DNA from: CAYQAE01 sp964415445 [NCBI: uncultured archaeon]
GTDB lineage: Archaea; CAYQAE01
DNA: 14,302 nucleotides
Direction: 5' to 3'
NCBI GenBank assembly: GCA_964415445.1
Contig: CAYQAE010000027.1
Location: 1-14,302, forward strand
Each line of letters opens with the position of its first letter. Within the stretch, counting starts at the first letter, position 1. The notes below the pieces were generated by a model that worked only from the letters and a program-made list of their open reading frames with translations, searched no databases and had not been told where the DNA came from. The position numbers were made by a program, and so were the translations under genes. Of the stretch, positions 1 to 7,360 are shown in pieces.

Positions 1-1384
1 ATCCTTTTGAAATTTCAATTAAGTCTTGTTGTTTTAAAAAAGTTATAACTTTATCTAAAACTTTTTTGTCAGCTTTTAATTCATTTAATATCTCATCAAG
101 CGCTTTTACTCCATCTATCATGTCCCAAATTTCATATACTAAATATTTCATATTTTCATATTTATCTACTGCTTTAGGTAGCTTCGAAACTAATTTTTTG
201 GGAATTTTTATTTTTCCTTCTGCAATATCAAGTATTTCTTGAGGTAGGTTATCTACATTTTTTTCATAAACATCATCATCATCTACTATAAGTTTAGAAT
301 CACCAGAGAGTGCATCTTTCATTCCTGGTATTGTATATGATTTATCTTTTGATTCTTTTCTTTCATATAACTCTTCTTCTTCAGGTTTATATACCTTCTT
401 TACTTCTTTTGTAATGATTTGTGTCATTGCATCTTTTTCTAAAAGAAGAGGTTTTTCATTGTAATTTGTACCTGGAATTTTAGTTACAGATAGAATTCTT
501 CCATCATCAACTTTTTGAATAGATAAATGTGCATCAAAAGGTTCTATTACTTCTCTTATAAGTTCTTTATCCAAAAAAACAGTATCTAGAGTTAAAAGCA
601 AAGTTGCATTTTTTTCCTTTGATTTGTTTATAATATTATTTATGAATTCTCTAGCTCCTCCACCTTTAATTGATTTTAACATTTGAGATATTGAATCAGC
701 AACTATTCTAGTAATATTTGCTTTTTTTAATACTTTAGAGAGTACAATATTTAATGAAGTTACTCCTCTCTCACATACTACCATATTTTCTGAGATTGGT
801 TTATTTCTACCTCCTGCTATAATTAAATGTAGTATAGGTTTAAAATCTGCTATTGCATGTTTAACTAAAGGAGATATTTTATCTGAAATGTAGAGACAAT
901 GTTCTGCATTCTCTAATCCTTCTCGCAAAAATCTAGTTAAAAGAAGATCTTTTTCATCGACATCTATTGTCTGCAGAGCCACACTATAACCTTTTGGTAG
1001 TCCTCCATCAAGTATTTCTTTATCAAAAGTGACTAAACCTGAAGCAATTTTATCTTTAGGTGGATTATAAGTTTCATACTCATCATCAATATTAATTCTT
1101 ATATAATCTTCATCTTCGTCCTCTGTTTTTGATTCTTCTTTTATTTTTGCTTTTTCATCTTCTTTAGATCTTTTTTCTTCTTTAAAGGTATCATCTGATA
1201 ATGAGGATTCTTCTTTACTCATATTATATAAATTTTTAATTTCAAAAGTAGCATTTGCATGCTTGCTTTTAGAATCTAATTCTTGATCGCTTTTGAGTTC
1301 TGACTCTTTTTTATCTTTTAAAATCTCTTCTTTAGACTTTTTATCTTTTTTTACTATTTTTCGTATTTTGTCAAACAATCCCAT
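1..1384 (-). CDS. KaiC/RecA-like pseudo-ATPase with C-terminal winged helix (3' end outside window)
   Basis: 461 codons are visible; the stop lies beyond the left edge. Residues 1-110 are a charged, probably disordered leader that opens with a short amphipathic stretch (MGLFDKIRKIVKK). Residues about 111-315 resemble the archaeal KaiC/RadA-like fold: 'SGLVTFDKEILDGGLPKG' is the usual opening just before the P-loop, and 'RIVADS' (226-231) fits Walker B. The P-loop is not conserved: where GxxxxGKT is expected there is 'QTIDVDEKDLL' (138-148), so ATP hydrolysis is unlikely. After a second linker, residues about 380-461 form a winged-helix-like domain (KIPKK...KLPKA...IWDMIDG...FLKQQDLIEI) that is also present in the two tandem proteins at 3075-5985. 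The gene follows the chemoreceptor gene on the same strand, 155 bp downstream. A scaffold or signalling role is inference. Fold assignment is moderately secure; function is unknown. Confidence 0.75.
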   Translation of the reverse strand, partial: MGLFDKIRKIVKKDKKSKEEILKDKKESELKSDQELDSKSKHANATFEIKNLYNMSKEESSLSDDTFKEEKRSKEDEKAKIKEESKTEDEDEDYIRINIDDEYETYNPPKDKIASGLVTFDKEILDGGLPKGYSVALQTIDVDEKDLLLTRFLREGLENAEHCLYISDKISPLVKHAIADFKPILHLIIAGGRNKPISENMVVCERGVTSLNIVLSKVLKKANITRIVADSISQMLKSIKGGGAREFINNIINKSKEKNATLLLTLDTVFLDKELIREVIEPFDAHLSIQKVDDGRILSVTKIPGTNYNEKPLLLEKDAMTQIITKEVKKVYKPEEEELYERKESKDKSYTIPGMKDALSGDSKLIVDDDDVYEKNVDNLPQEILDIAEGKIKIPKKLVSKLPKAVDKYENMKYLVYEIWDMIDGVKALDEILNELKADKKVLDKVITFLKQQDLIEISKG

Positions 1385-1406
1385 TTATTTTCCCCGATCT
1401 TGTAGA

Positions 1407-1416
1407 ATTTTAAAAT
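1407..1416 (-). promoter_or_regulatory. TATA-like box for the KaiC-like gene
   Basis: An ATTTTAAAAT core is centred about 27 bp before the ATG at 1384, the spacing expected for an archaeal TATA box on a leaderless or nearly leaderless transcript. It lies inside a near-palindrome, AGAATTTTAAAATCT (1404-1418). No GGTGA-type ribosome site precedes this ATG, which fits leaderless translation. Confidence 0.45.
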
Positions 1417-1499
1417 CTTCTAAGAGATAAACTTAATTAATTCTAATAAATTTAATTATTTTAATATTTATATATTGTTGGTTTTCTATACTTTAAGAT

Positions 1500-1519
1500 T
1501 TTCACAAAAACAAGTGAAA
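1500..1519 (-). terminator. possible hairpin terminator after the chemoreceptor gene
   Basis: Perfect 6-bp arms TTTCAC / GTGAAA enclose an 8-base loop that reads TTGTTTTT on the minus strand, 21-40 bp past the chemoreceptor stop. The T-run inside the loop could serve as an archaeal oligo-T terminator. The stem is short, so this is tentative. Confidence 0.3.
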
Positions 1520-1539
1520 TTATTTTAACGCCGTGTTTA

Positions 1540-2739
1540 TCAAGCTAATTCTGCTTCAAGATCTGCTTTTTCCTTGATCTTACTATAGTATTGCTCTACT
1601 TTGGTTTCAAAATCACGAGCCATTTCTGTTAATTGTTTAGCTGAAGAAGTTAATTCTTCCATACCTGAAACTTGTTCTTTTATGCTAGCGTCTGCTTCAG
1701 TAGAAGCTGAAGAGTTTTCTTCTACTATTGATGAAATACTATCAATTTCACTCATAATTGAATCAACGCTGGTCATAGTTATTTCTAACATAGATTGACC
1801 TTCAGTAGATAATGATGCACTATTTTCAATAGAAATAACAGTTTCATTACTTATTTTCATAATTTCTGAGATCAAATCTGATATTTGAGTAGCTGATTTT
1901 TTAGATCCATCTGCTAGTTTTCTTATCTCTTCTGCAACAACTGCAAAACCTTTACCATGTTCTCCTGCGCGTGCTGCCTCTATAGCTGCATTTAAAGATA
2001 ATAAATTTGTTTGAGCCGCGATACTAGAAATAACTTCCACAATTATCTCGATTTGTTTAGATTTGTTGTTTAAATCTTTAATTACATCTGCAGTTCTGTT
2101 AATGTTCGATATAATAGTTCTAAATTTGTCTGAAACATTAGATGCTAATGTTCTTACGTTTTTACCTTCTTCATTTGTTTTATTGACTGATTCAGAAGTA
2201 TTTTGACTACCTTCACTTAATTGTTTTATCATCTGTGAAGTTTGAATGACCGAAGAATTCATTTCTCTAGTGATTGCAGCCATCTCTTCAGAAGTTGAAG
2301 CTAATGTTGAGCTACTTTCACCAATATTTTTTACAAGTCCACCTAAACTATTTTTTATATTTTCGATAGCTTCAGATATTTGATTAATTTCTAAACACCA
2401 TGATTTTTCAAAATCTATTGATAAATCCCCGTCAGCTATTTTTTTAGAATGGTCTAAGACATTATCTATTGGTTTAATTAAAAAATAATTAATAACAAAA
2501 TATGTGCTTAACAAAATAAAAGCAGCAAAACATGACATAAAAAGCCCTGTAAACAAAATAGAATTTGTTTCAATAGACGTATAATATACAGTAAGAGCTG
2601 TTATTGATGTATATCCGAGCACAACAGAAAAAATATATGTAAAAAGGCTATTTCTATATTTAAAAAAAGAAAAAGCTAAACTAGCAGCTAATAATGCAAA
2701 TACAAATAATACGAATATTGAAAATGTCATCTCTGCCAC
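1540..2739 (-). CDS. methyl-accepting chemotaxis protein without ectodomain
   Basis: A membrane chemoreceptor that would pass signals to CheA/CheW. Numbering here is from the longest open frame (GTG at 2748). Three hydrophobic helices lie near 8-29, 36-56 and 64-91, joined by loops too short for a sensor domain. A HAMP-like segment (about 90-140, '[18 protein letters not shown]') follows, then the long cytoplasmic coiled coil. The signalling tip is unmistakable at about 240-278: [32 protein letters not shown]. The C-terminus (KADLEAELA) lacks a CheR-binding NWETF-type tail. I chose the GTG at 2739 because GGTGA lies exactly five bases before it; the longest frame starts three codons earlier and an ATG lies three codons later. 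No cheA, cheW or cheR is in the window. The family call is certain. What it senses is unknown; membrane state, or a partner protein, would suit a receptor without an ectodomain. Confidence 0.95.
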   Translation of the reverse strand: MAEMTFSIFVLFVFALLAASLAFSFFKYRNSLFTYIFSVVLGYTSITALTVYYTSIETNSILFTGLFMSCFAAFILLSTYFVINYFLIKPIDNVLDHSKKIADGDLSIDFEKSWCLEINQISEAIENIKNSLGGLVKNIGESSSTLASTSEEMAAITREMNSSVIQTSQMIKQLSEGSQNTSESVNKTNEEGKNVRTLASNVSDKFRTIISNINRTADVIKDLNNKSKQIEIIVEVISSIAAQTNLLSLNAAIEAARAGEHGKGFAVVAEEIRKLADGSKKSATQISDLISEIMKISNETVISIENSASLSTEGQSMLEITMTSVDSIMSEIDSISSIVEENSSASTEADASIKEQVSGMEELTSSAKQLTEMARDFETKVEQYYSKIKEKADLEAELA

Positions 2740-2749
2740 ATAAGTCACC
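2737..2749 (-). promoter_or_regulatory. Shine-Dalgarno deciding a GTG start
   Basis: On the minus strand GGTGA (2749-2745) is followed by five bases (CTTAT) and then GTG GCA. The longest-frame GTG at 2748 lies inside the GGTGA itself and so is unlikely to be the initiator. Confidence 0.6.
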
Positions 2750-2800
2750 TTCTATCAATTATAATATACTTATTGTTAACAAAGTGTTATATCCTACAAG

Positions 2801-2813
2801 TTTTATATATTTT
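2801..2813 (-). promoter_or_regulatory. TATA-like box for the chemoreceptor gene
   Basis: The minus strand reads AAAATATATAAAA, a good archaeal TATA match, about 62-74 bp upstream of the chosen GTG start. Initiation some 25 bp downstream would leave a leader of about 40 nt carrying the GGTGA site. Confidence 0.5.
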
Positions 2814-2928
2814 CTTATTTTTTTATCTTATTATTCTAATTCTGTGGCAATTTTAACTCTTTGAAAAATAAATAAAATTTTAGATTAATAAAAAAGAATT
2901 GAAAATATTAGAATAGGTTTTTAGATAA

Positions 2929-2940
2929 TTTATATATATC
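2929..2940 (+). promoter_or_regulatory. TATA-like box for the first tandem-module gene
   Basis: TTTATATATATC is the clearest TATA-type stretch on the plus strand here. It would give a leader of about 110 nt before the CTG at 3075. A second AT-rich candidate at 3024-3041 would give a short leader starting just ahead of the GGTGA and would place the ATG at 3042 upstream of the transcript. The sequence alone does not decide between them. Confidence 0.4.
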
Positions 2941-3062
2941 TTAGGCAATTAAAACAAACTTACCAAAAAATAGATATAGCATGTTAACTATGCTTATAAT
3001 AAGTAATTGATAAGAGAAGGTATGAATATAAATTATTATATATGGCTCAAATTATTATTTGC

Positions 3063-3077
3063 AAGGTGATTTTACTG
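3063..3077 (+). promoter_or_regulatory. Shine-Dalgarno with possible CTG start
   Basis: AAGGTGA is followed by five bases (TTTTA) and then CTG GCT AAA AAA. The geometry equals that of the GTG-started chemoreceptor and the TTG-started polymerase. A protein beginning M-A-K-K would be typical. The alternative ATG at 3042 has no ribosome site of this kind. Confidence 0.5.
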
Positions 3078-4562
3078 GCTAAAAAAGAAGATAAAGCAAC
3101 AGAGATTTCAGATGACTCTAAAATATTTCTAATTCCAAAAGATTTACCTGATGAAATTCATGATTCTGCTAAAATTAAAAAAATTCCAAAAAAAACGAAA
3201 GAAAAATTACCTAATTTAGAAGATGAAAGTGCTATTATAAGAGATTTTATTTCCAAAATTTGGGATACTATTGATAATAAAATTAGTATTAATGAAATAA
3301 TAGAAAAAATAGGAGTAGATCCTAATTTAGCTGATAGCATTTTTGATTTTTTATCTAGCTCAAATCTTATTGAAATTAATTCAAATGTAGATGATAAAGA
3401 TAGAATAATTGCAAAAGATATTGTTACAATATGGCCAGAAATAAATAATAATTTATTTGCTAATATCAAAGAAGATATTAACATCCCTCAAAATCGTCTA
3501 ATTGATTCTCTTAATTATTTAAAAAATAAAAATTTAATTGAGATTAAGAAAAAAAATGAATGGGACAAAAATGAAGATACAATTGAACCTAAACCTTCTA
3601 AAAAAGAAATTGATGAAGAAGAATTAGAAAAATGTTTAGGAAGTTTAGCAGCGGATTTAGAATCTGAAAAAGATCAAAAATTAAAAGAAACGGCTAAAGA
3701 GAAAGTAGAAGAAAAATTAAAGGATTCTCAAGTAAGTGAACGTTTAGAGCTTGCAAAAAAAATAGAAAAAATAAAGAATGTAGATTCAGAAAATATTGAA
3801 AAAGAAGAAGAAATTTCTAAAGAAGATAAAAAGCCTAAATTAGAGGAAAAAATTAAACCATATGTAGATTCAAAAAATAGAGATTTGAAAGAAGATAAAA
3901 AATCAAAATTAGAAGAAACTTCAAAAATAAAAGAAAAATTAAAGGAAGATACAAAAACTAGCCAAGAAAAGTCTAAAGAAGAATCTCCAAAAAAAGAAAA
4001 AGACAAAGTTCCTATTAGATCTTCAAAATCGAGAGATGAAGCAATAGCTAAAATATTAAAAGAAAGAGAAAGAGAAAAAGCCAAAGGTATTAAATCATCA
4101 GAAGAAGCCCACAGAGAAATTGAAAAAAAATTATCTAATCTTAAGAGTGCTAAATCAGAGAAAGAAATAAAAGAAGCTGAAGACAATATTAGAGATACAG
4201 TTCATAAAAAAATAAAAGACACAGTTGAATCAGGAGCAGATAGAGGACAATTAAAAGATATGGCTGGATCTCTTAAAGATTATATGTCGAATATAAATAA
4301 AAATTCGTCCTTAAGTCAATCTAATGTAGTTCAACAAATGTCTTCTGCTTTAATGTCTATTTCAAAAAAGCTTGAGGAAAATTCTAAAAAATTAGAATCT
4401 TTTGCAGAAGCAGAAAGTAAAAAAATTGATATGCTAGCTGAAAAACTTTCCACACCAAAAGAAAAAAGAAGAAAAATAGAAAAAAAAGAGCTTGAAGAAT
4501 ATCTTGGATTTTTAAAGAAGAAAAAAACAGATGAAGGCGAAGATCATATTACTTTTGACTAA
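3075..4562 (+). CDS. tandem winged-helix protein with conserved helical C-terminal module (unknown function)
   Basis: About 495 residues from the CTG, or 506 from the ATG at 3042. N-terminal part: a winged-helix-like unit (LPDEI...KKIPKK...KLPNL...IWDTIDN...NEII...FDFLSSSNLIEI) and then a second, shorter one (DIVTIWPEI...LNYLKNKNLIEI). The 'IWxxIDG...EI...FLxxxxLIEI' pattern recalls the helix-turn-helix units linked to DUF4388, or PqqD-like units; I name these only as resemblances. A Lys/Glu-rich linker of about 150 residues, probably disordered or coiled, follows. The last 183 residues (4011-4559) are a helical module (PIRSSK..., VESGADRGQLK, KKLEENSKKLESFA, EGEDHITFD) about three-quarters identical to the C-terminus of the RHH fusion at 9878-10744. 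No signal peptide or membrane helix is seen, so it should be cytoplasmic. A paralogue follows 64 bp downstream. Function is not recognised; a DNA-binding or adaptor role is inference. Confidence 0.8.
   Translation: MAKKEDKATEISDDSKIFLIPKDLPDEIHDSAKIKKIPKKTKEKLPNLEDESAIIRDFISKIWDTIDNKISINEIIEKIGVDPNLADSIFDFLSSSNLIEINSNVDDKDRIIAKDIVTIWPEINNNLFANIKEDINIPQNRLIDSLNYLKNKNLIEIKKKNEWDKNEDTIEPKPSKKEIDEEELEKCLGSLAADLESEKDQKLKETAKEKVEEKLKDSQVSERLELAKKIEKIKNVDSENIEKEEEISKEDKKPKLEEKIKPYVDSKNRDLKEDKKSKLEETSKIKEKLKEDTKTSQEKSKEESPKKEKDKVPIRSSKSRDEAIAKILKEREREKAKGIKSSEEAHREIEKKLSNLKSAKSEKEIKEAEDNIRDTVHKKIKDTVESGADRGQLKDMAGSLKDYMSNINKNSSLSQSNVVQQMSSALMSISKKLEENSKKLESFAEAESKKIDMLAEKLSTPKEKRRKIEKKELEEYLGFLKKKKTDEGEDHITFD
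4011..4562 (+). repeat. dispersed paralogous module, copy 1 (552 bp)
   Basis: This segment matches 10193-10744 over exactly 552 bp, from a CCT-AT(T/A)-AGA-TCT boundary to the stop codon, with no net insertion or deletion. By hand count 139 of 183 encoded residues are identical. Identity is low upstream of the boundary, so only the C-terminal module is shared. Confidence 0.85.
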
Positions 4563-4614
4563 CTGCATAACTACTTTTAATTTATGTGTGTCTTATAATA
4601 TATATAAAACTTCC

Positions 4615-4629
4615 AAAGGTGAGATTACG
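4615..4629 (+). promoter_or_regulatory. Shine-Dalgarno with possible ACG start
   Basis: AAAGGTGA is followed by four bases (GATT) and then ACG TCA GAA ACC, which would give M-S-E-T-K. No ATG, GTG or TTG occurs in frame between this site and the first winged-helix unit. The alternatives are upstream: ATG 4531 and TTG 4555, both inside the preceding gene, and GTG 4588 next to a TATA-like stretch. Confidence 0.45.
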
Positions 4630-5985
4630 TCAGAAACCAAAAAAAATAATGATAGTTCAGATGACGAAAAAGTCGTTGTAAAATTAAAAAAAGAGCTCCC
4701 TGAGTATATTAAGGAATTTGCTAAAATTAAAAAGGTACCATATAAACTCAAGACAGATTTACCTAAATCAGTGGATGAAAAAAAAGTTCTAAAGGATAAT
4801 ATTCGCAAAATTTGGAATATTATTGATGGTAAAACTAGTATAGAAGAAGTTATTAAAAAATCAGGAGCAAAAGAGAAAACAGCTAAGAGAATTTTTGATT
4901 TTCTAAACAAAGTAAAACTCGTAGAGATAAAAACGAATAAATTAAGTAAACAAAGACAGATCGCAGAAGATGTCATTTTAATTTGGCCTCATTTATATAA
5001 AGGAGTTCAAAAAATTAGATCTAAAACTAATGTCTCTTTGGATAGATTAAAAGCAGCTCTTGATTTTTTAAAATCTAAAAAATTAATTGAATTTAAACCA
5101 AAGTCTAAAGTTTCAAAATCAAAAAAAGATGATTTTTCACCTGAAGAGATAGACAAACATTTAGAAAAGTTGCAATTGGATATGAAAGGTGAAAAAGCAA
5201 AAGAAAAAAAAGTAGAACCTAAAAAACCAATATCTCTTTTTGAATTATCAAAGGGAATTAAAGACCAAAAAGAGCCTAAATCTAAAGAAAAAGCAAAGCC
5301 TGAAATAGACAAAGAAGATTTAGAAAAGAGATTAAAAAGATTGAGAGATGACAGTTATAAGCTAGAACCAGGCGGAATTCGTCCTAAAAAGATTAAAGAA
5401 GAAGAACCAAAAAAAGAAGAGAAAAAACTAAAACAAAAAGAAGAAGAAAAAAAGGAAATAAAATCCATAGAGAAGCCAAAAGTAGAAGAAGAACCAAAAA
5501 AAGAGGTTTCTAAAAAAGAAGTAAAAATTGCAAAAGAAAAACTTGAAAAAGAAATGAATAAATTAAGGAAAGCTAAAACAGAAGCTGAAACGGCTCAAGC
5601 AGAAAAAAAGATAGTAGATAGCATTTATAAAGAGTTAGATGAAGCAATTGATTCTGGAGCTGATCAAAAACAAGTAGCAAGTGTTATAGAATCTATAAAA
5701 GGCGAATTATTTGATTTTAGCCGTTCAGTAAAACAAGATCAATCAAAAGTCACTGATCAACTTACTGCTGCACTTTTTGCTATTTTACATAAACTTGAAG
5801 AAAATTCAAAGAGATTAGAAAGTATTGCAACTTTGGGAGATAAAAAAGTAGGTTTATTTACTAAAAAAGTTTATGATAATGATACGAAGAGAAAGAAACA
5901 AGAAACAAAGGAAATTGAAAAATATCTTGATTATCTAAAGAAGAAAAAAACTGAAGAAGGCGATGATTTAATCTCTTTTGAATAA
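4627..5985 (+). CDS. second tandem winged-helix protein with helical C-terminal module (unknown function)
   Basis: A divergent paralogue of the preceding gene, about 452 residues from the proposed ACG. The order is the same: winged-helix-like unit (LPEYI...KKVPYK...DLPKS...IWNIIDG...FDFLNKVKLVEI), second unit (DVILIWPHL...LDFLKSKKLIEF), long Lys/Glu-rich linker, and a C-terminal helical module (SGADQKQV, HKLEENSKRLESIA, ending KKKKTEEGDDLISFE). The closing tail matches the other two module proteins almost position for position. The longest open frame begins at ATG 4531 inside the upstream gene and would add a hydrophobic N-terminus. I rejected it because the same out-of-frame ATG occurs in the RHH fusion's identical tail, where it leads nowhere. 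No catalytic motif is visible. The 64-bp gap to the upstream gene suggests co-transcription, though TATA-like DNA lies at 4590-4609. Probably cytoplasmic; role unknown. Confidence 0.78.
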   Translation, partial: TSETKKNNDSSDDEKVVVKLKKELPEYIKEFAKIKKVPYKLKTDLPKSVDEKKVLKDNIRKIWNIIDGKTSIEEVIKKSGAKEKTAKRIFDFLNKVKLVEIKTNKLSKQRQIAEDVILIWPHLYKGVQKIRSKTNVSLDRLKAALDFLKSKKLIEFKPKSKVSKSKKDDFSPEEIDKHLEKLQLDMKGEKAKEKKVEPKKPISLFELSKGIKDQKEPKSKEKAKPEIDKEDLEKRLKRLRDDSYKLEPGGIRPKKIKEEEPKKEEKKLKQKEEEKKEIKSIEKPKVEEEPKKEVSKKEVKIAKEKLEKEMNKLRKAKTEAETAQAEKKIVDSIYKELDEAIDSGADQKQVASVIESIKGELFDFSRSVKQDQSKVTDQLTAALFAILHKLEENSKRLESIATLGDKKVGLFTKKVYDNDTKRKKQETKEIEKYLDYLKKKKTEEGDDLISFE

Positions 5986-5988
5986 AAT

Positions 5989-6002
5989 AATATAATATAA
6001 AC
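5989..6002 (+). promoter_or_regulatory. TATA-like box for the fumarase operon
   Basis: AATATAATATAAAC is centred about 38 bp before the alpha-subunit ATG. Initiation about 25 bp downstream would give a leader of roughly ten bases. No Shine-Dalgarno precedes this ATG, which fits a leaderless or very short-leader mRNA. Confidence 0.45.
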
Positions 6003-6033
6003 TTTTAATAAAATATTAATATTATCCCTAAAT

Positions 6034-6867
6034 ATGTTATCTTCAAAAATTAAAAAATTAATTTTTAATTCTTTAATTTATCTACCAAAAGATGTAATTG
6101 AGATACTCAAAGAAGCCTATGAAAAAGAAGAGAGTAAAATTGGAAAAATTCAACTTGATACAATTCTTAAAAATATTAATATAGCTAAAGAAGAAAAAAA
6201 ACCTTTATGTCAAGATACAGGACTTCCTATTTTTTTTCTAGATTATGGCATGAATTCTAAATACTCTTTGAATGAGATAAAAGACGCAATCAATAAGGCA
6301 ATAGATGATATTCATAAAAAATATCCAATTCGCCCAAGTTTAGTTGATCCGGTCAGTAGAGAAAATTTAGGGTATTCAGATAGACCTGCATGGGTGCATC
6401 TTGATTATTTTGATTCAGATGTTACAAAAATTCATTTTCTACCAAAAGGTGCAGGAAGTGAAAATGTAAGTTTTACAAAAATGATGTCTCCTACTTCCTC
6501 AGAAAAAGAAATTATTGATTATATAACTCAAAAGATTAAAAAAAGAGCATCCAAATCTTGTCCACCTATTATTTTAGGTATTGGTTTGGGTGGATCATTG
6601 GATTTTGCAACTTTGTCTGCAAAAAAAGCATTACTTACCAAAATATCATCTAGGAGATCTAATTTTGAGGAAAAGATTTTTAATTCAATCAATGAACTCA
6701 ATATAGGTCCAATGGGCTTAGGTGGAAATGTTACATGCCTAGATGTTGTTGTTAAATCACTACCTTGTCATACTGCAAGCCTTCCTTTGGCTGTAAATGT
6801 TCAATGTTGGTGTGCCCGAAGGCGAACCTTAGTTATAGATGGAGATAAAATTTATGAAGAAGATTAA
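6034..6867 (+). CDS. fumA: fumarate hydratase class I, alpha subunit
   Basis: One half of the two-subunit, oxygen-sensitive [4Fe-4S] fumarase that interconverts fumarate and L-malate in the cytoplasm as part of the citric acid cycle or its reductive branch. The 277 residues match the family's usual length. Key motifs: PLCQDTGLP (Cys59), GAGSENVSFTKM (139-150), SCPPIILGIGLGGSLDFA (Cys176), NIGPMGLGG (223-231) and SLPLAVNVQCWCARR (Cys258). Cys59, Cys176 and Cys258 stand where family members hold the three cluster ligands. The ATG at 6034 begins a typical N-terminus and follows a TATA-like box. The stop overlaps the beta-subunit start by 14 bp, so the pair is translationally linked. The L-tartrate dehydratase alpha subunit is related and cannot be fully excluded, but fumarase is far likelier in an archaeon. 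Confidence 0.93.
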   Translation: MLSSKIKKLIFNSLIYLPKDVIEILKEAYEKEESKIGKIQLDTILKNINIAKEEKKPLCQDTGLPIFFLDYGMNSKYSLNEIKDAINKAIDDIHKKYPIRPSLVDPVSRENLGYSDRPAWVHLDYFDSDVTKIHFLPKGAGSENVSFTKMMSPTSSEKEIIDYITQKIKKRASKSCPPIILGIGLGGSLDFATLSAKKALLTKISSRRSNFEEKIFNSINELNIGPMGLGGNVTCLDVVVKSLPCHTASLPLAVNVQCWCARRRTLVIDGDKIYEED

Positions 6868-7360
6868 AACACCCATAAGTTTTGAAATGATTAGAGATCT
6901 GAAAATATATGATATAATCTATTTATCTGGAACTATTTATACTGCAAGAGATCTAGCTCACAAAAGATTAGTTGAAGATTTTAATAATTCACCTATTGAT
7001 TTAGATGGGGCAGTAATTTATCATTGTGGCCCACTAGTTTTTAAAGACAAAGTCTATTCTGCAGGACCTACAACATCTGCTCGTATGAACAAATATGAAT
7101 CTAAATTGATAGAGAAAGGAGTAGAGATTATAATCGGAAAAGGTGGCATGGATTCAAAAGTGGGCGACGCTTTGGCTAAATTTGGTGGAATATATGTAAC
7201 TTTTACAGGTGGTGTGGGTGCACTATCTTCTAAATTTATAAAAAAAATAAAAAATGCTTATTGGAAAGACTTGGGTCAAGCTGAAGCGATTTGGGAGTTT
7301 GAAGTTGAAAATTTTGGACCCTTAGTAGTTACAATTGATTCAGACGGTAATTCTATTTAA
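6854..7360 (+). CDS. fumB: fumarate hydratase class I, beta subunit
   Basis: Partner of the alpha subunit, equivalent to the C-terminal part of one-chain class I fumarases. From the chosen ATG it has 168 residues with the family motifs SGTIYTARDLAHKRL (25-39), YHCGP (56-60), GPTTSARM (71-78), IGKGGM (94-99), GGVGALSS (119-126) and AEAIWEFEVENFGPLVV (143-159). An in-frame ATG five codons upstream (6839) opens the longest frame. I prefer 6854 because GGAGAT lies seven bases before it and MKKIKTPIS is a typical beta-subunit start. The gene overlaps the alpha gene by 14 bp. Its TAA shares two base pairs with the stop of the converging polymerase gene, so no terminator fits between them. Confidence 0.92.
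   Translation: MKKIKTPISFEMIRDLKIYDIIYLSGTIYTARDLAHKRLVEDFNNSPIDLDGAVIYHCGPLVFKDKVYSAGPTTSARMNKYESKLIEKGVEIIIGKGGMDSKVGDALAKFGGIYVTFTGGVGALSSKFIKKIKNAYWKDLGQAEAIWEFEVENFGPLVVTIDSDGNSI

Larger units (their letters stand above)
2740..3074. other. divergent promoter region between chemoreceptor and tandem-module genes
   Basis: About 335 bp of very AT-rich DNA without a convincing gene. It holds a TATA-like box for the chemoreceptor (2801-2813, minus) and two for the rightward gene (2929-2940 and about 3024-3041). A 15-codon frame starting at ATG 3023 ends in a TGA that overlaps the downstream GGTGA; I do not treat it as a gene. I found no strong operator palindrome here by eye. Confidence 0.5.

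Noticed and set aside
1601-1798. plus-strand 65-residue frame opposite the chemoreceptor
   Set aside because: It is an antisense shadow of the conserved coiled-coil region.
3023-3070. 15-codon leader peptide whose TGA overlaps the GGTGA of the next gene
   Set aside because: It overlaps an AT-rich possible promoter and has no regulatory codon run; chance is the simplest explanation.
3158-5312. minus-strand frames of 100-150 residues opposite the tandem-module genes
   Set aside because: They are Ser/Phe/Leu-rich mirror images of Lys/Glu-rich, AAA/GAA-heavy coding DNA, as expected for antisense shadows.
6034-7360. L-tartrate dehydratase subunits
   Set aside because: They are related and share the motifs, but the archaeal context and overall motif wording favour fumarase; not formally excluded.
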